Shown in pieces: positions 1-10,900 of a stretch of DNA of 56,548 bases. The stretch spans positions 1-56,548 of the forward strand of contig JAENRP010000297.1 in assembly GCA_024741835.1 (NCBI GenBank). The letters run 5' to 3'. Below the pieces are notes generated by a model. It was not told where the DNA came from, did no database searches, and saw nothing but the letters and a program-made list of their open reading frames with translations. Source of the DNA: Diplocarpon mali. Taxonomy: Eukaryota; Ascomycota; Leotiomycetes; Helotiales; Drepanopezizaceae. The first letter of the stretch is position 1. Every line of letters starts with the position of its first letter. The position numbers and the translations under genes are program-made.

Positions 1-3000
1 TAAAGATAAGATAAGATACTTTAAAGGTAAAATACTCTTATATAACTACCCTTAATACCTAGTATCTACTATAATAGATCACTTTATTTTAATATAAAAA
101 AGATAAAGATAGTAAGGATATAGATATAAATATAGACTCTACTTAATCTATACTATATAAAGTAAGAAGGAGAGTAAAAGCCGCAGATCTTAAGATAGCT
201 ATAACTTTTAAGGAAACTCAGCTTTTTAATTTCCTACTTAATAGCCTCCCTTTTAAGTTCGCTATTATAAAATAATCTCTTTTCATCTAATCTAACCTTA
301 AGATTTATAAGAAGATCGACCTCCTTTAAACTATTAAGTAAGACCTTAAAGGACGCTTTAAATCGGCAAATGCTGCATTATAAGGTAACGATAAGCCTAA
401 GAAGAGGAAGGAGCGCGGAATAAGCCCTTAAGCTCATTAGGGATGCTACTTCTATAATAGTACTTATAATATTACTAATTATAAAGTTAGAAGGCAATTA
501 ATCGATATAGTTGCTAGCTTTAATATTAAGAAGCAATCGAAGCAGAAGTTAAAAAGCAAACTGCCCTTATCCTACTAAAGGCCGCAACTACTAAAGAAAG
601 GCAAAGGAAAAGGCTATTTAGCTAAAACTTTAGTAAATACCTCTAATAATAATAGTAGGTTATTTAAACTTAAATCCACTTTTGATAATTCAAACGATAA
701 TTATAATAAAGATACTTATATTTTAAAAGCCGATCTTCGTAAGATCCTTGAATCTAATTAGTATAGTAATACTAATTATATAGCATATATGACTAATAAA
801 CCTTACCTATTTAAAGGCCCACTTATTAAAATAAAAAGGCGCTCTATTAAAGTTAGTAGTAGAAGGTTATATATAAACTCGATAGGTATAGTAAAGATAA
901 ATATTACTAATATTTCTTTCCTTTTATAAAATATTCTCTTTATACTTAGTTTAAGTATTAATCTTTTATTTAACTATAAGATTTATATAAAATTAAATTA
1001 TATAAGAGTTTTTAATAATCAATTTATATAGTTTATGAATAATAATTATAAAGTAATCTTTAAAGTTAAAATCAAAGATAGACTTTATATTATTTTAAAG
1101 GTAATATTATAGAAATTGACTCTTAGGCTAGACTTATAAGTAGATTCCTTTAAGGAAAGTGTACTCTTTGCCTTAATATAATTAAGTAAGGATAAGGAGA
1201 ATAGATAGACTCTTAAGCTAGGATTATAAGTAAAATTCGCGAAAATGACTCTTAAGCTAAAACTATAAGTAGATTATAAAGTGTCTTCGAAGATGACTCT
1301 TAAGCTAGGATTATAAATGAATTTAGTAGAAATAACTCCTAAGCTAAGACCGTAAGTAGATTTTATAAATTTGCTAATAACGACTCTTAGGCTAAGATCG
1401 CAAGTGAAATTCGCAGAAATGACTCTTAGGCTAAGACTGTAAGTAAAATTCGCAAATTCGTTAAAGATAACTCTTAAGCCAGGACCGTAAGTAGATCTTG
1501 CTATTTCTAGGAAATCGACTCTTAAGCTAAGACTATAAGTAGATCTTACGGTTTTATTAAAAACGACTCCTAAGCCAGGCTTACAATTGGAAAATAGCAA
1601 AACCTCAAACTGCTATTACTAATCCTTTCTAGCTATTAATAATAAAGCATCGACTAATAATAGGCTACTAAAGCTATTAAAAGCCGAAAGCCTATTAAGG
1701 TATTAGCTAATATATAGAAGATTCGCATATTTAAGGCTAAAGAAATTAAGTAGCTTATATAAGGTCTTAACCTTAAAACGGAAGATCTAAGTACTAAAGG
1801 ATCGCCTAATATACTAAATTTGCAAGCTAATAAAACTTTAAAATCAGATGCAAACTAAGCTTAATCTATAGAAAGATTCGATATTAGCGCTAATATCTAT
1901 TAATACTACTAGACTATTTACAACCTTAATTAAAGGAAATAATTAGTTTTCTTAAATAGTAGATAACTCTATTTAATAGATATAGACCATTTGCGCTAAG
2001 ACTAAATCTAAGCTTATAGAAAAGCTAAAAACTTAGAAAGTGATAGAGGAACGCTAGACCTAGTTAAAGCTAATAGCTATTAGGTTTAATAATATATTAA
2101 AGATTAAGGTAAAGCTTAATAAATAGGTAAAATAAGGAGTTTATTATAAACTAACTATAATATATAAAGGTTCCTACTAAAATAGTATTATTAAGCGAAG
2201 CATTTAATAAGTAGAGACTAACTATCGCACTCTACTATAAGATACTAACCTACTATTAGAATTCTAAGACCTTGCGATTAAAGTAGACGCATACTTATAA
2301 AATAGAATAGGTAATAGACTAATAGTTAATAGCACTTAAATATCGCTATATAAGGTATATCTTAGATAGAAATTAAGCTTAAACTATATCTGCGTCTTTA
2401 AAAGCGTCTGCTACTCTTATATTAGCCTAAAGTCCTGGCCTATAGGTATAAAGAGCAAGAAGCTAATAGATTAAGGTAGAGAATATATATTTATTAAGTA
2501 TATTAAATAAATAATAAAGCAATAGATAGTATATATACTAGATCTAAGGCAAGTAATTATATCCTTAATAGTTGAGTTTAATAAATCTTAAAATAAGAAG
2601 GAGCTATCTTTAAAGCTCTATATACCTAGAGATTTATAAGGTATACTACTTAATAGTAATACTATTAAGCCGAACTAATAACCCCTTTCTCTTAGCTTAG
2701 GCATATTAAGCGTACCTACTGATCGACAACCTGCTAATCGCTTAAAGGCCAAATAGACTATTCCTATTGTTTGCAAATTGCCTAAAGTATAAAACAACTT
2801 CGATATTATTATCCCTTTAGTTAAAGTACCTATAGTTAAGGATATTCCTAAAATAGGTATAAGTAATAATAAGCCTCTACTATTGGAAAGCGGTTCCTTA
2901 GATAATAAGCTTATAGAACCTATAGCCGAACCTATGCCTTTAAAGAGGAATAGAGACCTAAAATCAGAAGATACCTTAAACGAACGCGAGTCTAAGCGTA

Positions 3001-4695
3001 TCTAGGCTATAATAGCGCATAGGATCTATAAGCTCGAACTTCAATAGAGCTTTAATAAAGATAATACATTCCTAGCTACTAAAGGGATAATGAAAATCTC
3101 TCTTCTAAAGATATATAATAAAGCTATTAATAACCTAGAGAATAGAGTAGTATAGAATAAGGCAATTTAAAAGGAGATAAGCTCTCTTATTGCAAATGGC
3201 ATATAAATAGAGGAACTAACGCCAAAGGACGTGAACCTAGTATTAATAAAGTAGGTCTTTATAATTAAGATATATGCAAATAAGACCTTAGAACGTTATA
3301 AGGCAAGGCTTATAACTAAGGGCTTTTCCTAATAGTATAAAGAAGACTACTTCGATATATTCGCACTAATAGTTTGTATAAATACCCTTTGCATATTTAT
3401 AGTAATAGTAGCTGCTAAGGACCTTAAATGCAAATAGTACAATATAAAAAATGCATTTACTAAAGTAATTATAAAGGAATGGATTTTTCTCTCTTAACTT
3501 AACGGTATTCCTATATATGCTAGCCACTCTCTTTATATACTCTATAGTATCTATAAGCTTAAATAATCAACTTATAATTAGAACCTCTTATATAGCTCTG
3601 CTTTAGTAGAAATAGGATTCATTTAAAGCCTAGCTAACCTTTATCTATTTACCTATGCTAAGCGTAGAATTAAGTTGCTACTATATATTAATAATATTAC
3701 TATAGCTATAAAGATAACTATTTAATTAAATTAGTTCTTTATAACAATTTGGAAACATTTTAATACTAAGGATCTAAGGGGAATTCATAAGATCCTTAGC
3801 ATCTGCGTCATAAAGAACCGCTTTACTTAAGAACTCTAGTTGGATCAAAAGTAGTATATTAAGAAGATCCTAGACCGAATAAGACTCTCTACTTATACTC
3901 CTAACTTTAAGCTAAAGCGTACTCTAATTGAAGGAAAGTATAATAAGTTAGAGCCTACTAATAAAAATAAGTAAAAAGGAGATCTGAAGAAGTATTAATA
4001 GGATATTAGAGCAATTATATATACTATAGTATATATAAGACCAGATATCACCTTTATTATTAAGCAATTTAATTAAAACTTAAAGGATCTGACGATTTAA
4101 TATAAGAATATAGTTAAGCGACTTAAAAGGTACCTTCGATCGATAATTATATAAAAGGTAAGATATAGACTAACGAAATATATAAGTGCAAAGCTTAAGG
4201 TATATACCAATTCCGATTAGGCAAATATAAAAGGTCGGAAAAGTATATCTAAAAGTGTAATAGTACTATATAGTAGACCTATATTATAAGGAAGTAGGAA
4301 GTAGAAATCAGTAGCTACCGCAAGCACTAAGGCTAAATATATATTAATATTATTAAATTATAAGTAAAGATTATAAATTGCCTAAGTTTTAAAAGGTATA
4401 GGTTTCGCTAAGTATATTAAATAAGATAAGAATTATATTAATCTTTAAGCAGATAATATAAGAGCAATTGCACTTATAAAGAATCTATACTTATATAAGC
4501 AATTGAAATATATTAATATTACCTACTACTTTATTTATAACCTTATTATAAAGAATAAGTTATTAATTACCTATATTCTAACTAATTAAATAGTAGTAAA
4601 TAGATTTATAAAGCTACTAAAGACAATTGCAAAGTTCGAAGCGTTTAAAGATATACTAAGGTTGTAAAAGATAATAGGGGCTTAGTATGCTTAAA
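1..4695 (+). pseudogene. Dead gag-pol of Copia A1
   Basis: Remnant of one long Copia polyprotein frame. In order: C-terminal gag (1 to about 430); a degraded zinc-knuckle-like stretch near 440-485; aspartic protease about 750-1030, whose D-T-G site now reads N-T-N at 768-776; a tandem repeat array 1111-1593; GAG-pre-integrase zinc region about 1680-1850; integrase core about 1850-2480; a long linker; reverse transcriptase about 3170-4000, whose YVDD box reads Y-I-N-N at 3684-3695; RNase H about 4140-4680. Domains were recognised by reading through stops in one frame and comparing with A3. Stops are nearly all TAG or TAA, as expected from C-to-T change at CAG/CAA or G-to-A at TGG. No function is possible. 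Confidence 0.85.
1111..1593 (+). repeat. Tandem array of the 23-bp palindromic motif, 10 units (A1)
   Basis: Ten units of about 38-48 bp, each starting (g/a)ACTC(C/T)TA(A/G)GC and ending near (A/G)AGT, lie between the protease and the GAG-pre-integrase region. The 23-bp core is constant in length while the spacers vary in length and sequence. Read in the element frame each core gives a T-P-x-P-G-x-x-V type octapeptide, heavily RIP-altered here. The same array has 10 units in A2, 7 in A3 and 8 in A4, so it behaves as an unstable coding minisatellite. Confidence 0.85.
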
Positions 4696-4699
4696 GACG

Positions 4700-4850
4700 A
4701 CTCCTAGGCCTGCCTTGCAAGTTAGGTCACATAGTCTTATAGAGGAAATTTTTTTTTAAATCGACTCCTAGGCCTAGATCGCAAGTTAAGTCACATAATC
4801 TTATAAAGGAACGCTTTTGGAAATTTAACTCCTAGTCCTACTTTATAAGT
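4700..4850 (+). repeat. Three copies of the 23-bp motif in the 3' region of A1
   Basis: Cores at 4700-4722, 4764-4786 and 4828-4850, exactly 64 bp apart. The spacers share a tcaca(t/a)a(g/t)tcttata stretch. They follow the end of RNase H, so this part is probably untranslated. The same three-copy block is in A2 and A4; A3 keeps two. Confidence 0.85.
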
Positions 4851-4988
4851 AGAATTGGTAATTTCAATAGAGGTTGCTATTAATTGATTATTTTTAATTT
4901 AAAGAGATACTTAAGAGTTAGATTAGCGCAAAAGGATAGTTATTATTTTCCTAACTGCAAGTCAATCAGAGTAAGGTCTAAGTAGGGG
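4851..4988 (+). other. 3' untranslated region of A1, no gene
   Basis: Lies between the last motif copy and the LTR. It matches the corresponding stretch of A2, A3 and A4 and has no reading frame. The purine-rich run ending aaggtctaagtaggggta, just before the LTR, is where the plus-strand priming polypurine tract should be. Confidence 0.6.
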
Positions 4989-5183
4989 TATTAAAATAGG
5001 TAATATAACTATTACTTTAATATATTATTATATGACCCTACTGCTTAGTTAGTAGGATATTGATATATATATAGCTATAGGAAAGAAAGGGGTAACCTTC
5101 CTTCTTTAACTCTTACTAATATATCGACCATCGACCTTTAGAAGCCTCCTTTACCTACTGCGCCGACTCACTTAAGCTCAATA
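4989..5183 (+). repeat. Family A LTR shared by A1 and A2 (195 bp)
   Basis: Matches the 195-bp LTRs of A3 and A4 end to end. Its start TATTAAAATAGG corresponds to TGTTGAGATAGG in the best-kept copy (transitions only), and its end is CTTAAGCTCAATA. It is the 3' LTR of A1 and at the same time the only LTR upstream of A2. The primer-binding site that should follow is missing (see the A2 leader deletion). Confidence 0.9.
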
Positions 5184-6121
5184 TACTTTTATAATACCTG
5201 CTATTTAATTATTTTAACTTTTCAATAAGAGGAGTGCCTTTAACTATTTAATTTATTTGATTTTAAATGTAATTCTATTCGAAATAGCAATAGCTTCTGA
5301 TTCCGATTGAAACACCAGACTTAAAGACCTTTAACTCTTTCAAAAGAACTAGTAATAATAGTTTAATAATTTAGAGCTTTACTTTAAAAGCAAAGGTATT
5401 GAAATAGCGATTTAAAAGACACTTATTAAATACGCGAGAATAACCCTTTATACTCCTTTTACCGATTTATTTACTTTTACTTTAATAGCTAATATAACTA
5501 TTAAGGATTTGCTAAATATATTAAATAAGCTTAGCTTAAGAGCTTTAATAGATAATAACCGAGAATCCTAAAGGCAGATTTTAAATATAAAAAAGGAGAA
5601 GGAGTATAGGCTAGCCTTAGTTAAATATAAGCTTAAGATTAATAGAGGTTTAAGTAATAAAGACTGAGATTTTATTTAAGTTTATAATAATGCAAAGATA
5701 AGATAGGATACTTTAAAGGTAAAATACTCTTAAATAACTGCCTTTAATACCTAGCATCTATTATAGTAGATCACTTTATTTTAATATAGAAAAGATAAAG
5801 ATAGCAAGGATATAGATATGAATATAGACTCTACTTAGTTTATACTATATAAAGTGAAGAGGAGAGTAAGAGCTATAGATCTTAGGATAGCTATAACTTT
5901 TAAAGAAACTTAGCTTTTTAATTTCCTATTTAATAGCTTCCCTTTTAAGTTTACTATTATAAAATAATCTCTTTTTATTTAACTTAACCTTAAGATTTAT
6001 AAGAAGATCGACCTCCTTCGAACTGTCGAGTAAGACCTCGAAGGACGCTTTAAATCGGCAAATACCGCATTATAAGGCAATAATAAGCCTAAGAAGAGAA
6101 AGAAGCGTAAGATAAGCCTTT
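5184..6121 (+). pseudogene. A2 piece 1: leader remnant and gag
   Basis: Short leader remnant, then gag. The gag start codon, ATG in A3 (29951-29953 on the minus strand), reads ATA at 5290-5292, a G-to-A change. The frame then follows A3 gag with several stops to 6121, where Gypsy C is inserted in the basic region just before the zinc-knuckle stretch. The last five bases (ccttt, 6117-6121) are the target duplicated by C. Confidence 0.8.
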
Positions 6122-6428
6122 TGTAACGATATAGAACCGCCAAAGTGCGAGATCAAGTATAGGAGCAAGAAGTGGTATAAAAGGCGTATTCTATAGGTCT
6201 AATACGAAGGAAACGAAGAAGTTAGAGAACCCTCCTTAGGGGAGAGCCCTTCTTCCTTATATATATAGCAGCTAAGAGCTCTATTGCCTGCTTATATAAT
6301 ATTATGTAAGAATATCCTTTTATACCTTTAGGGTCGATTTAAGAAAACCCTATATTGAATTGAGATTGCGAAACCTTAGAATGCTGTACTCCTAGGTAAT
6401 TGCACTAAGTGGAGGTACAGCTATTACA
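6122..6428 (-). repeat. 3' LTR of Gypsy C (left copy)
   Basis: 307 bp, TGTAACGATAT to GCTATTACA on the plus strand; the same length as the right copy and differing from it mainly by C/T and G/A changes. It contains TATAAAAGG at about 6176-6184 on the plus strand, pointing against the element, and a run of TATATATA near 6261, so core-promoter-like sequences exist for both directions. Confidence 0.92.
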
Positions 6429-6445
6429 CTACCTCCCCCCTTTGA
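6429..6445 (-). other. Polypurine tract of Gypsy C
   Basis: Reads ctacctcccccctttga on the plus strand, so the minus strand is TCAAAGGGGGGAGGTAG directly next to the 3' LTR, the normal place of the plus-strand primer. The same 16-17 bases lie in the same position in Gypsy E (41621-41637), linking the two families. Confidence 0.85.
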
Positions 6446-6819
6446 GAACGCTTGCCTATAAGCGTTAGTAAGTTGTAATGATTTTTATATAGTAATGTAC
6501 TTAGCGCGTTATTATACAAACGGTACCATTCTATATTTGGTTTAGCGCAAGTCGTATTATATATTCAAATTTGTTTTTCTCCTTATAGGATCTTCCTTCC
6601 TTAGTATAATAACCGTATATAATCGCATAAGTCCCCTACTCCTATTACTATAGCATAGGGCTAATGCATAGTAGTAGAAACAATTATTACTACTACTATT
6701 AACTATTATAAGTAAGTTTGCCTTAGTCTAAGGTCGAATCGCATCTAATATGCGTAGTGCTAATTCCCTTGCTATCAGGCGCCTTTGCAGTGGCCTACTG
6801 CGTTTATTATTGCTAATAT
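6446..6819. other. Non-coding stretch between polypurine tract and antisense frame of C
   Basis: No reading frame supported. It is less AT-rich than the surrounding Copia DNA. It includes short mirror and inverted repeats such as cagtggcctactg near 6788-6800. It could be the 5' untranslated part of the antisense transcript proposed for C. Confidence 0.4.
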
Positions 6820-7690
6820 ATGTGGCGCCTTATATATGATATTATGTATAAATGCGAGTTTAAATCGGAGCATAGTAAGAAGTGCTACTAGTACTAAGAG
6901 CAGAAGGCGGAATGCATCCCTATAAGTATCCCGAATCGAGTCTAAAGACTTAGTTGCGCTAATACTTATTTATAGCTTCCCTCTTATATTAGTAAGGAGT
7001 TCGCAGCGCTATCCGCAGCCCTTAAGGAGTAGCAGGGGGAGACTTCCTAGTAGTAAGAGGAGGACGATAATAATAATAATAAGGATGCGCGTGCGGTTTC
7101 GGCAGGGAACCGCGAGATGCTCTATTAGGAGGCGGTCTAGCGCGCTTAGATTTTCGTTAACCTCCTGCTAATAGCTAGCGCAGAGGCTTTAACTAGCCGC
7201 TCCTAACTAGAGCGTGCTAGCCTTGCGGAGCTCCGCTCTATAGCTAAGGCTATAGCAAGTTAGCTAAAGGGGATCTAGGCGATAGTTGCTATAAGTTAAA
7301 CCCGAATTAGTATTAAATCGACCGCTAACTTTCTAATAAGAGTGCGGCGACCTTATTAAGTCCTGGCTAGTAAGGTTAAAGCAATCTAGCCGAACTATAC
7401 TAGGCCTTCTAAGGTCTATTACTATATTAGTAGAGCGGACTACTATAGTAGTAAAGTCTTTTATAAAGGGAGGGGGACTTATAGTAGCGAAGGTAGCGTT
7501 AGGTGCAGCGGCTAGTAGGGCGGCGCTAGTAGTAGTAAGAGGAAGAGGTCGGGGTCATTCTAGGCGGAGGCGTATTTAAGAGGCGAGCTCTAGCTTTAGA
7601 ACAGAGTTAGAGCTTATCTTCTTAAGCGCAAAGGAGGAGGGGTTAGAGGAGTTATAAAGGGAGAGGGCAGTTGGCCTAGCGTTATTGTTT
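6820..7690 (+). pseudogene. Antisense Cys-rich reading frame in Gypsy C
   Basis: A long plus-strand frame, opposite to gag-pol, can be followed from ATG at 6820 or 6844 to about 7690 if the stops are ignored; most are TAG, plus some TAA, the expected RIP products of CAG/CAA (Gln) or TGG (Trp). The N-terminal part has a Cys pattern (K-C-E-F-K-S-E-H-S-K-K-C, then a further Cys in A-E-C-I-P) that could bind zinc. A central part rich in Ala, Leu, Glu and Arg suggests helices or a coiled coil. The tail is basic and Ser-rich. I do not recognise the family. GC content is visibly higher than around it. It could be a captured gene or an accessory retrotransposon protein; coding is an inference. Confidence 0.45.
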
Positions 7691-7990
7691 TTCTATTTTT
7701 ATTATTTTTCTCCTTTTTTTTTTTTTTTTTTTTATTTATATTTTTAGATTTATTTACTAACCTATTTCACGTTTGGCCTATTATCTTTTAAGTGATTATA
7801 ATTATCTATACCACTTTCCTAAGCCTTTAGTTAAGCTTATAGGTTTTAAAGTAGTCCTAGCTTTATAGGATTAGTCTAATAAAAGTCGCAAATCTTATAT
7901 AAGGATCTTGTAAAATTTAAGGCGCAATACTAACTCGAATTGGGGTTATAATTAATCCATTTGATCTAGTACTTTAGCTTTCCTTAAGAT
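7691..7990. other. T-rich spacer between antisense frame and pol of C
   Basis: Contains an uninterrupted T run (about 20 Ts near 7710-7731) inside a T-rich stretch, then sequence that may be the degraded C-terminal end of integrase on the minus strand. I could not recognise a chromodomain. No independent gene is seen. Confidence 0.4.
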
Positions 7991-10900
7991 AGGCGTATAC
8001 CTAGTATCTTAGATACTTTATACTCTTCTTACTTAGCAATCTTTTCTATAGTAGGCTAGGGTTATTCTTAACTTAGCAAAGGGTTTTGCAGATCTTTGAA
8101 TAGTAGCTCTAGCGCAAAGATATTATATATTATAGAACCTATAGGCAGCTTGATCTAATATAAATTGCCTACTTTCTTAAGAACCTTAAAAGGACTATCC
8201 TATTGATTAGCCAGTTTCCTACTAAGGCAGTAGTTCTTAAGATTTTTTATTAAAAGGTAGACTATATCTTTAGGTTTTTAATTAATCTCCCTTTAGTATT
8301 GATTTGTAGACTTACGCATTTTCTCTTAGGCGCGTTCTATATTGCCTTTTGCTACTTCTTAAGCTGCGTGCATCCTCTTTGCTATTAGCTTAGCTTTTGC
8401 CTAGTTCAATTTCTCCTATAGGCTAGACGTTTTTAAAGAGATCTAGTCCTAACTTATCTAAGGCGCAATTCTATACTTAAGCTAATATAGGGTTATATTG
8501 ATTAAAGCGTAAGGTAGAGTCGATTGCGTATAATCTATTAATAGAATCAGTTTACTCTAATTATCTTAATAGTAATTAATAAAAGGCCTTAGCCTTAAAT
8601 TAATATACTTATTTATAATCTCCGTTTGGCTATCAGTCTCTTTATAGTATGCTATAGAGAGTTTAATCTTAATACTAATAATACGGCAGAACTCTCTTTA
8701 AAATAAGAAGACAAATTAGGGGCCTTGGTTTAAGGTAATTGTCTTTAGAGTATGGCCGAATCGATATATCTACTGAACGAATAATTAGGCAGTTCCTTAA
8801 GCGTTAATATCTTTTTAATAAAGAATTGTAACGGCGCTCTTATTAAGTTAGTTTATAAAAACCAGGATTCGATTAAAACTGTGCTTATTAGGAGGAAAAT
8901 CCTTAAAATCTATATATAAGTGCTGCATAGGATAATTAGGAATAGGAAGAGGCTGCAAAAGGCCTTATTATTTAATGGTCTTTAAATATAAGAATTAATA
9001 AGGTCTACAATTTGCAATAAATCTTTTGCAGTCCGAACCTATCCCGACCTAATAGTACTTAAGAGCAAGTAGCTAGTAGGTCTTTAAGCTACTAGGGTGC
9101 GCGCTTAAAGGTTGGTTATAAGCTTCTTAAATTAGATAAGTGTATAAGGGAGTGTTGTAGCGTATGCAAAGACGCTCCTTAAAGTAAAGTAATCTGTCTT
9201 TTAAAGAGTAGTTCTTAAGGAGGTCGGTGCGAATCTCTTAAAAGGATTTGCGGTTGTTTTAATAAAGCTTCTTAATTAAATTAAAGGAATCCTTAGGTCG
9301 ATTCAAGGTCGAATCGGGATTATCGGTTGATATTAGGGTAAGGGTGCCTTCGGCAGATTCGGCGAGAAATTTATCGGCTAGTTCAGTATTAATTCGAGGG
9401 TCCAACTAGGCTAAGGAAATCAGAACCTAGGATCGGCTATCTAGCTTCGCTTGCTTATAAACCGGCATATCCTACTCTTAGCAGCTAAGAATATCGGCCT
9501 TCTAATTGTCTTTACTAAGAGTATATATAATTCGAAAATTGAAGTCGGATAGGAATTCCATCTATTAGTACTATTTTACGATTAGAATCTTAGTAGTTAT
9601 AAAGTACTTAAGGGAGTAATGATCTGAGTAAATATTAACTCGCTCCTTAATTAATATAAGCTTAGGTCTCCATTTATAGCAGGATTTAATAATAGTAAAG
9701 AGTTCCTTATTATATATTTCCTAATTAGGTTTATAGCTAAAGAGTATATGCAAATAGAAGCCAATTAGGTACTATTACTTATTAGAGTATTACTAAGAAA
9801 GTACTTTGGCGATAACGCTATTAGAAGTATTAGTTTCTAGCTTTATAGGTAAGTCGGGGTCAAAATGGTAAATTCGCTAAATTAAGAGTAGCTGCTTGCA
9901 AAGCTCTTTAAAAGCGATTCGGCACTCTTCTATCCAATTCTAAGGTACCGTCGGTTGGGTCAGAACCGAGAGGGGTTTGGCAATTAGCCCGAAGTTGCAA
10001 ATAAATTATTGATAGAACTTGTAAAATCTTAGGTAGGACTTCACTCTAATAATAGTTTTTAAGTACTTTTAGTTGCGTAGCAGTTTAACCTTTTTAAGGT
10101 CCAGTTCGATCCTAGTTATTATTAGAATATATTTAAGATATTAAGTTTAAGTAATATAGAACTTGCACTTCTTAATATCTGCTTAAAGGCCAGCCTTTAA
10201 AAGTCGTTTTAGCACCTTTTCAATATGACCCTAGTGCTCCTTAATATTCTTTAAGTAAATTAAAATATCGTTTAAATACGCTATATAAAAATTATTTAAG
10301 TAATTTAAAAGAATATCATTTATATACTGCTAGTAAGTACTAAGTCTATTACAGAGGCCGAATAGGAGAACCTTGCATTTATAGGATCTATACCTTATTC
10401 GAAAGGTGGTATATTCCTCTGATTTAGGGTCTATTTGTATCTGATTGAAAGCGGCCCGAATATCTAGTTTTATGAAAATCTTAGCTTTAGATACTTGCCT
10501 TAAAAGCTCGTTTATCCTCGGAATTGGGTAAGCGTCTTTCCGAGTTAGTGCGTTTAGCTTCTGGTAGTCTATGCAAAATCGGAGGCTACCGTCGGCCTTC
10601 TTTATAAATAGCACTGGCGAAGCAAAGGGGCTAGTACTTGTCTTAATAAAGCCTTTGTCTAAATTCTCAAGTAAGTACTCCTTTATAACCTTAAGCTCCT
10701 TAGTAGATTAATAGTAAAGGGGCGAATAGGCATTAGGCAGGAGCTCTTTTAGCTATATCTTATAATCGTAGTACTAATAGGGAGGGAGGGTATCTGTATC
10801 CCTTTTTAAGAAAGCTAGTCTTAGAGATCGGTACTATTTTAAAAGTCGATTATTAATTAGCTTTTTAATATTAGGATTCTTAGGCTTATATCTTTCCTTT

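Larger units (their letters stand above)
1..5183 (+). mobile_element. Copia element A1, 5' end outside the window
   Basis: First copy of Ty1/Copia family A. Alignment by eye with the complete copies A3 and A4 shows that the window opens inside gag, so about 1 kb (5' LTR, leader, start of gag) lies upstream. The body runs without insertions through gag, protease, a tandem array, integrase, reverse transcriptase, RNase H and a 3' untranslated region to the LTR at 4989-5183. That LTR is followed directly by the gag region of a second copy (A2), so A1 and A2 share it. All frames are broken by many TAG/TAA codons of RIP type. Family assignment is firm; the upstream limit is not visible. Confidence 0.9.

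Noticed and set aside
1274..1600. Long minus-strand open frame opposite the A1 motif array
   Set aside because: It is the reverse reading of the tandem array; the real frame is on the plus strand in register with gag-pol. The same holds opposite 36720-37148.
6391..6415. Possible 23-bp motif copy in the Gypsy C LTR (actcctagg...)
   Set aside because: Only the first nine bases match; the second arm is absent, so a chance match is more likely.
7708..7733. T run as the poly(A) tail of a LINE or processed gene copy
   Set aside because: No target duplication or LINE coding sequence next to it; it lies inside the intact borders of Gypsy C.
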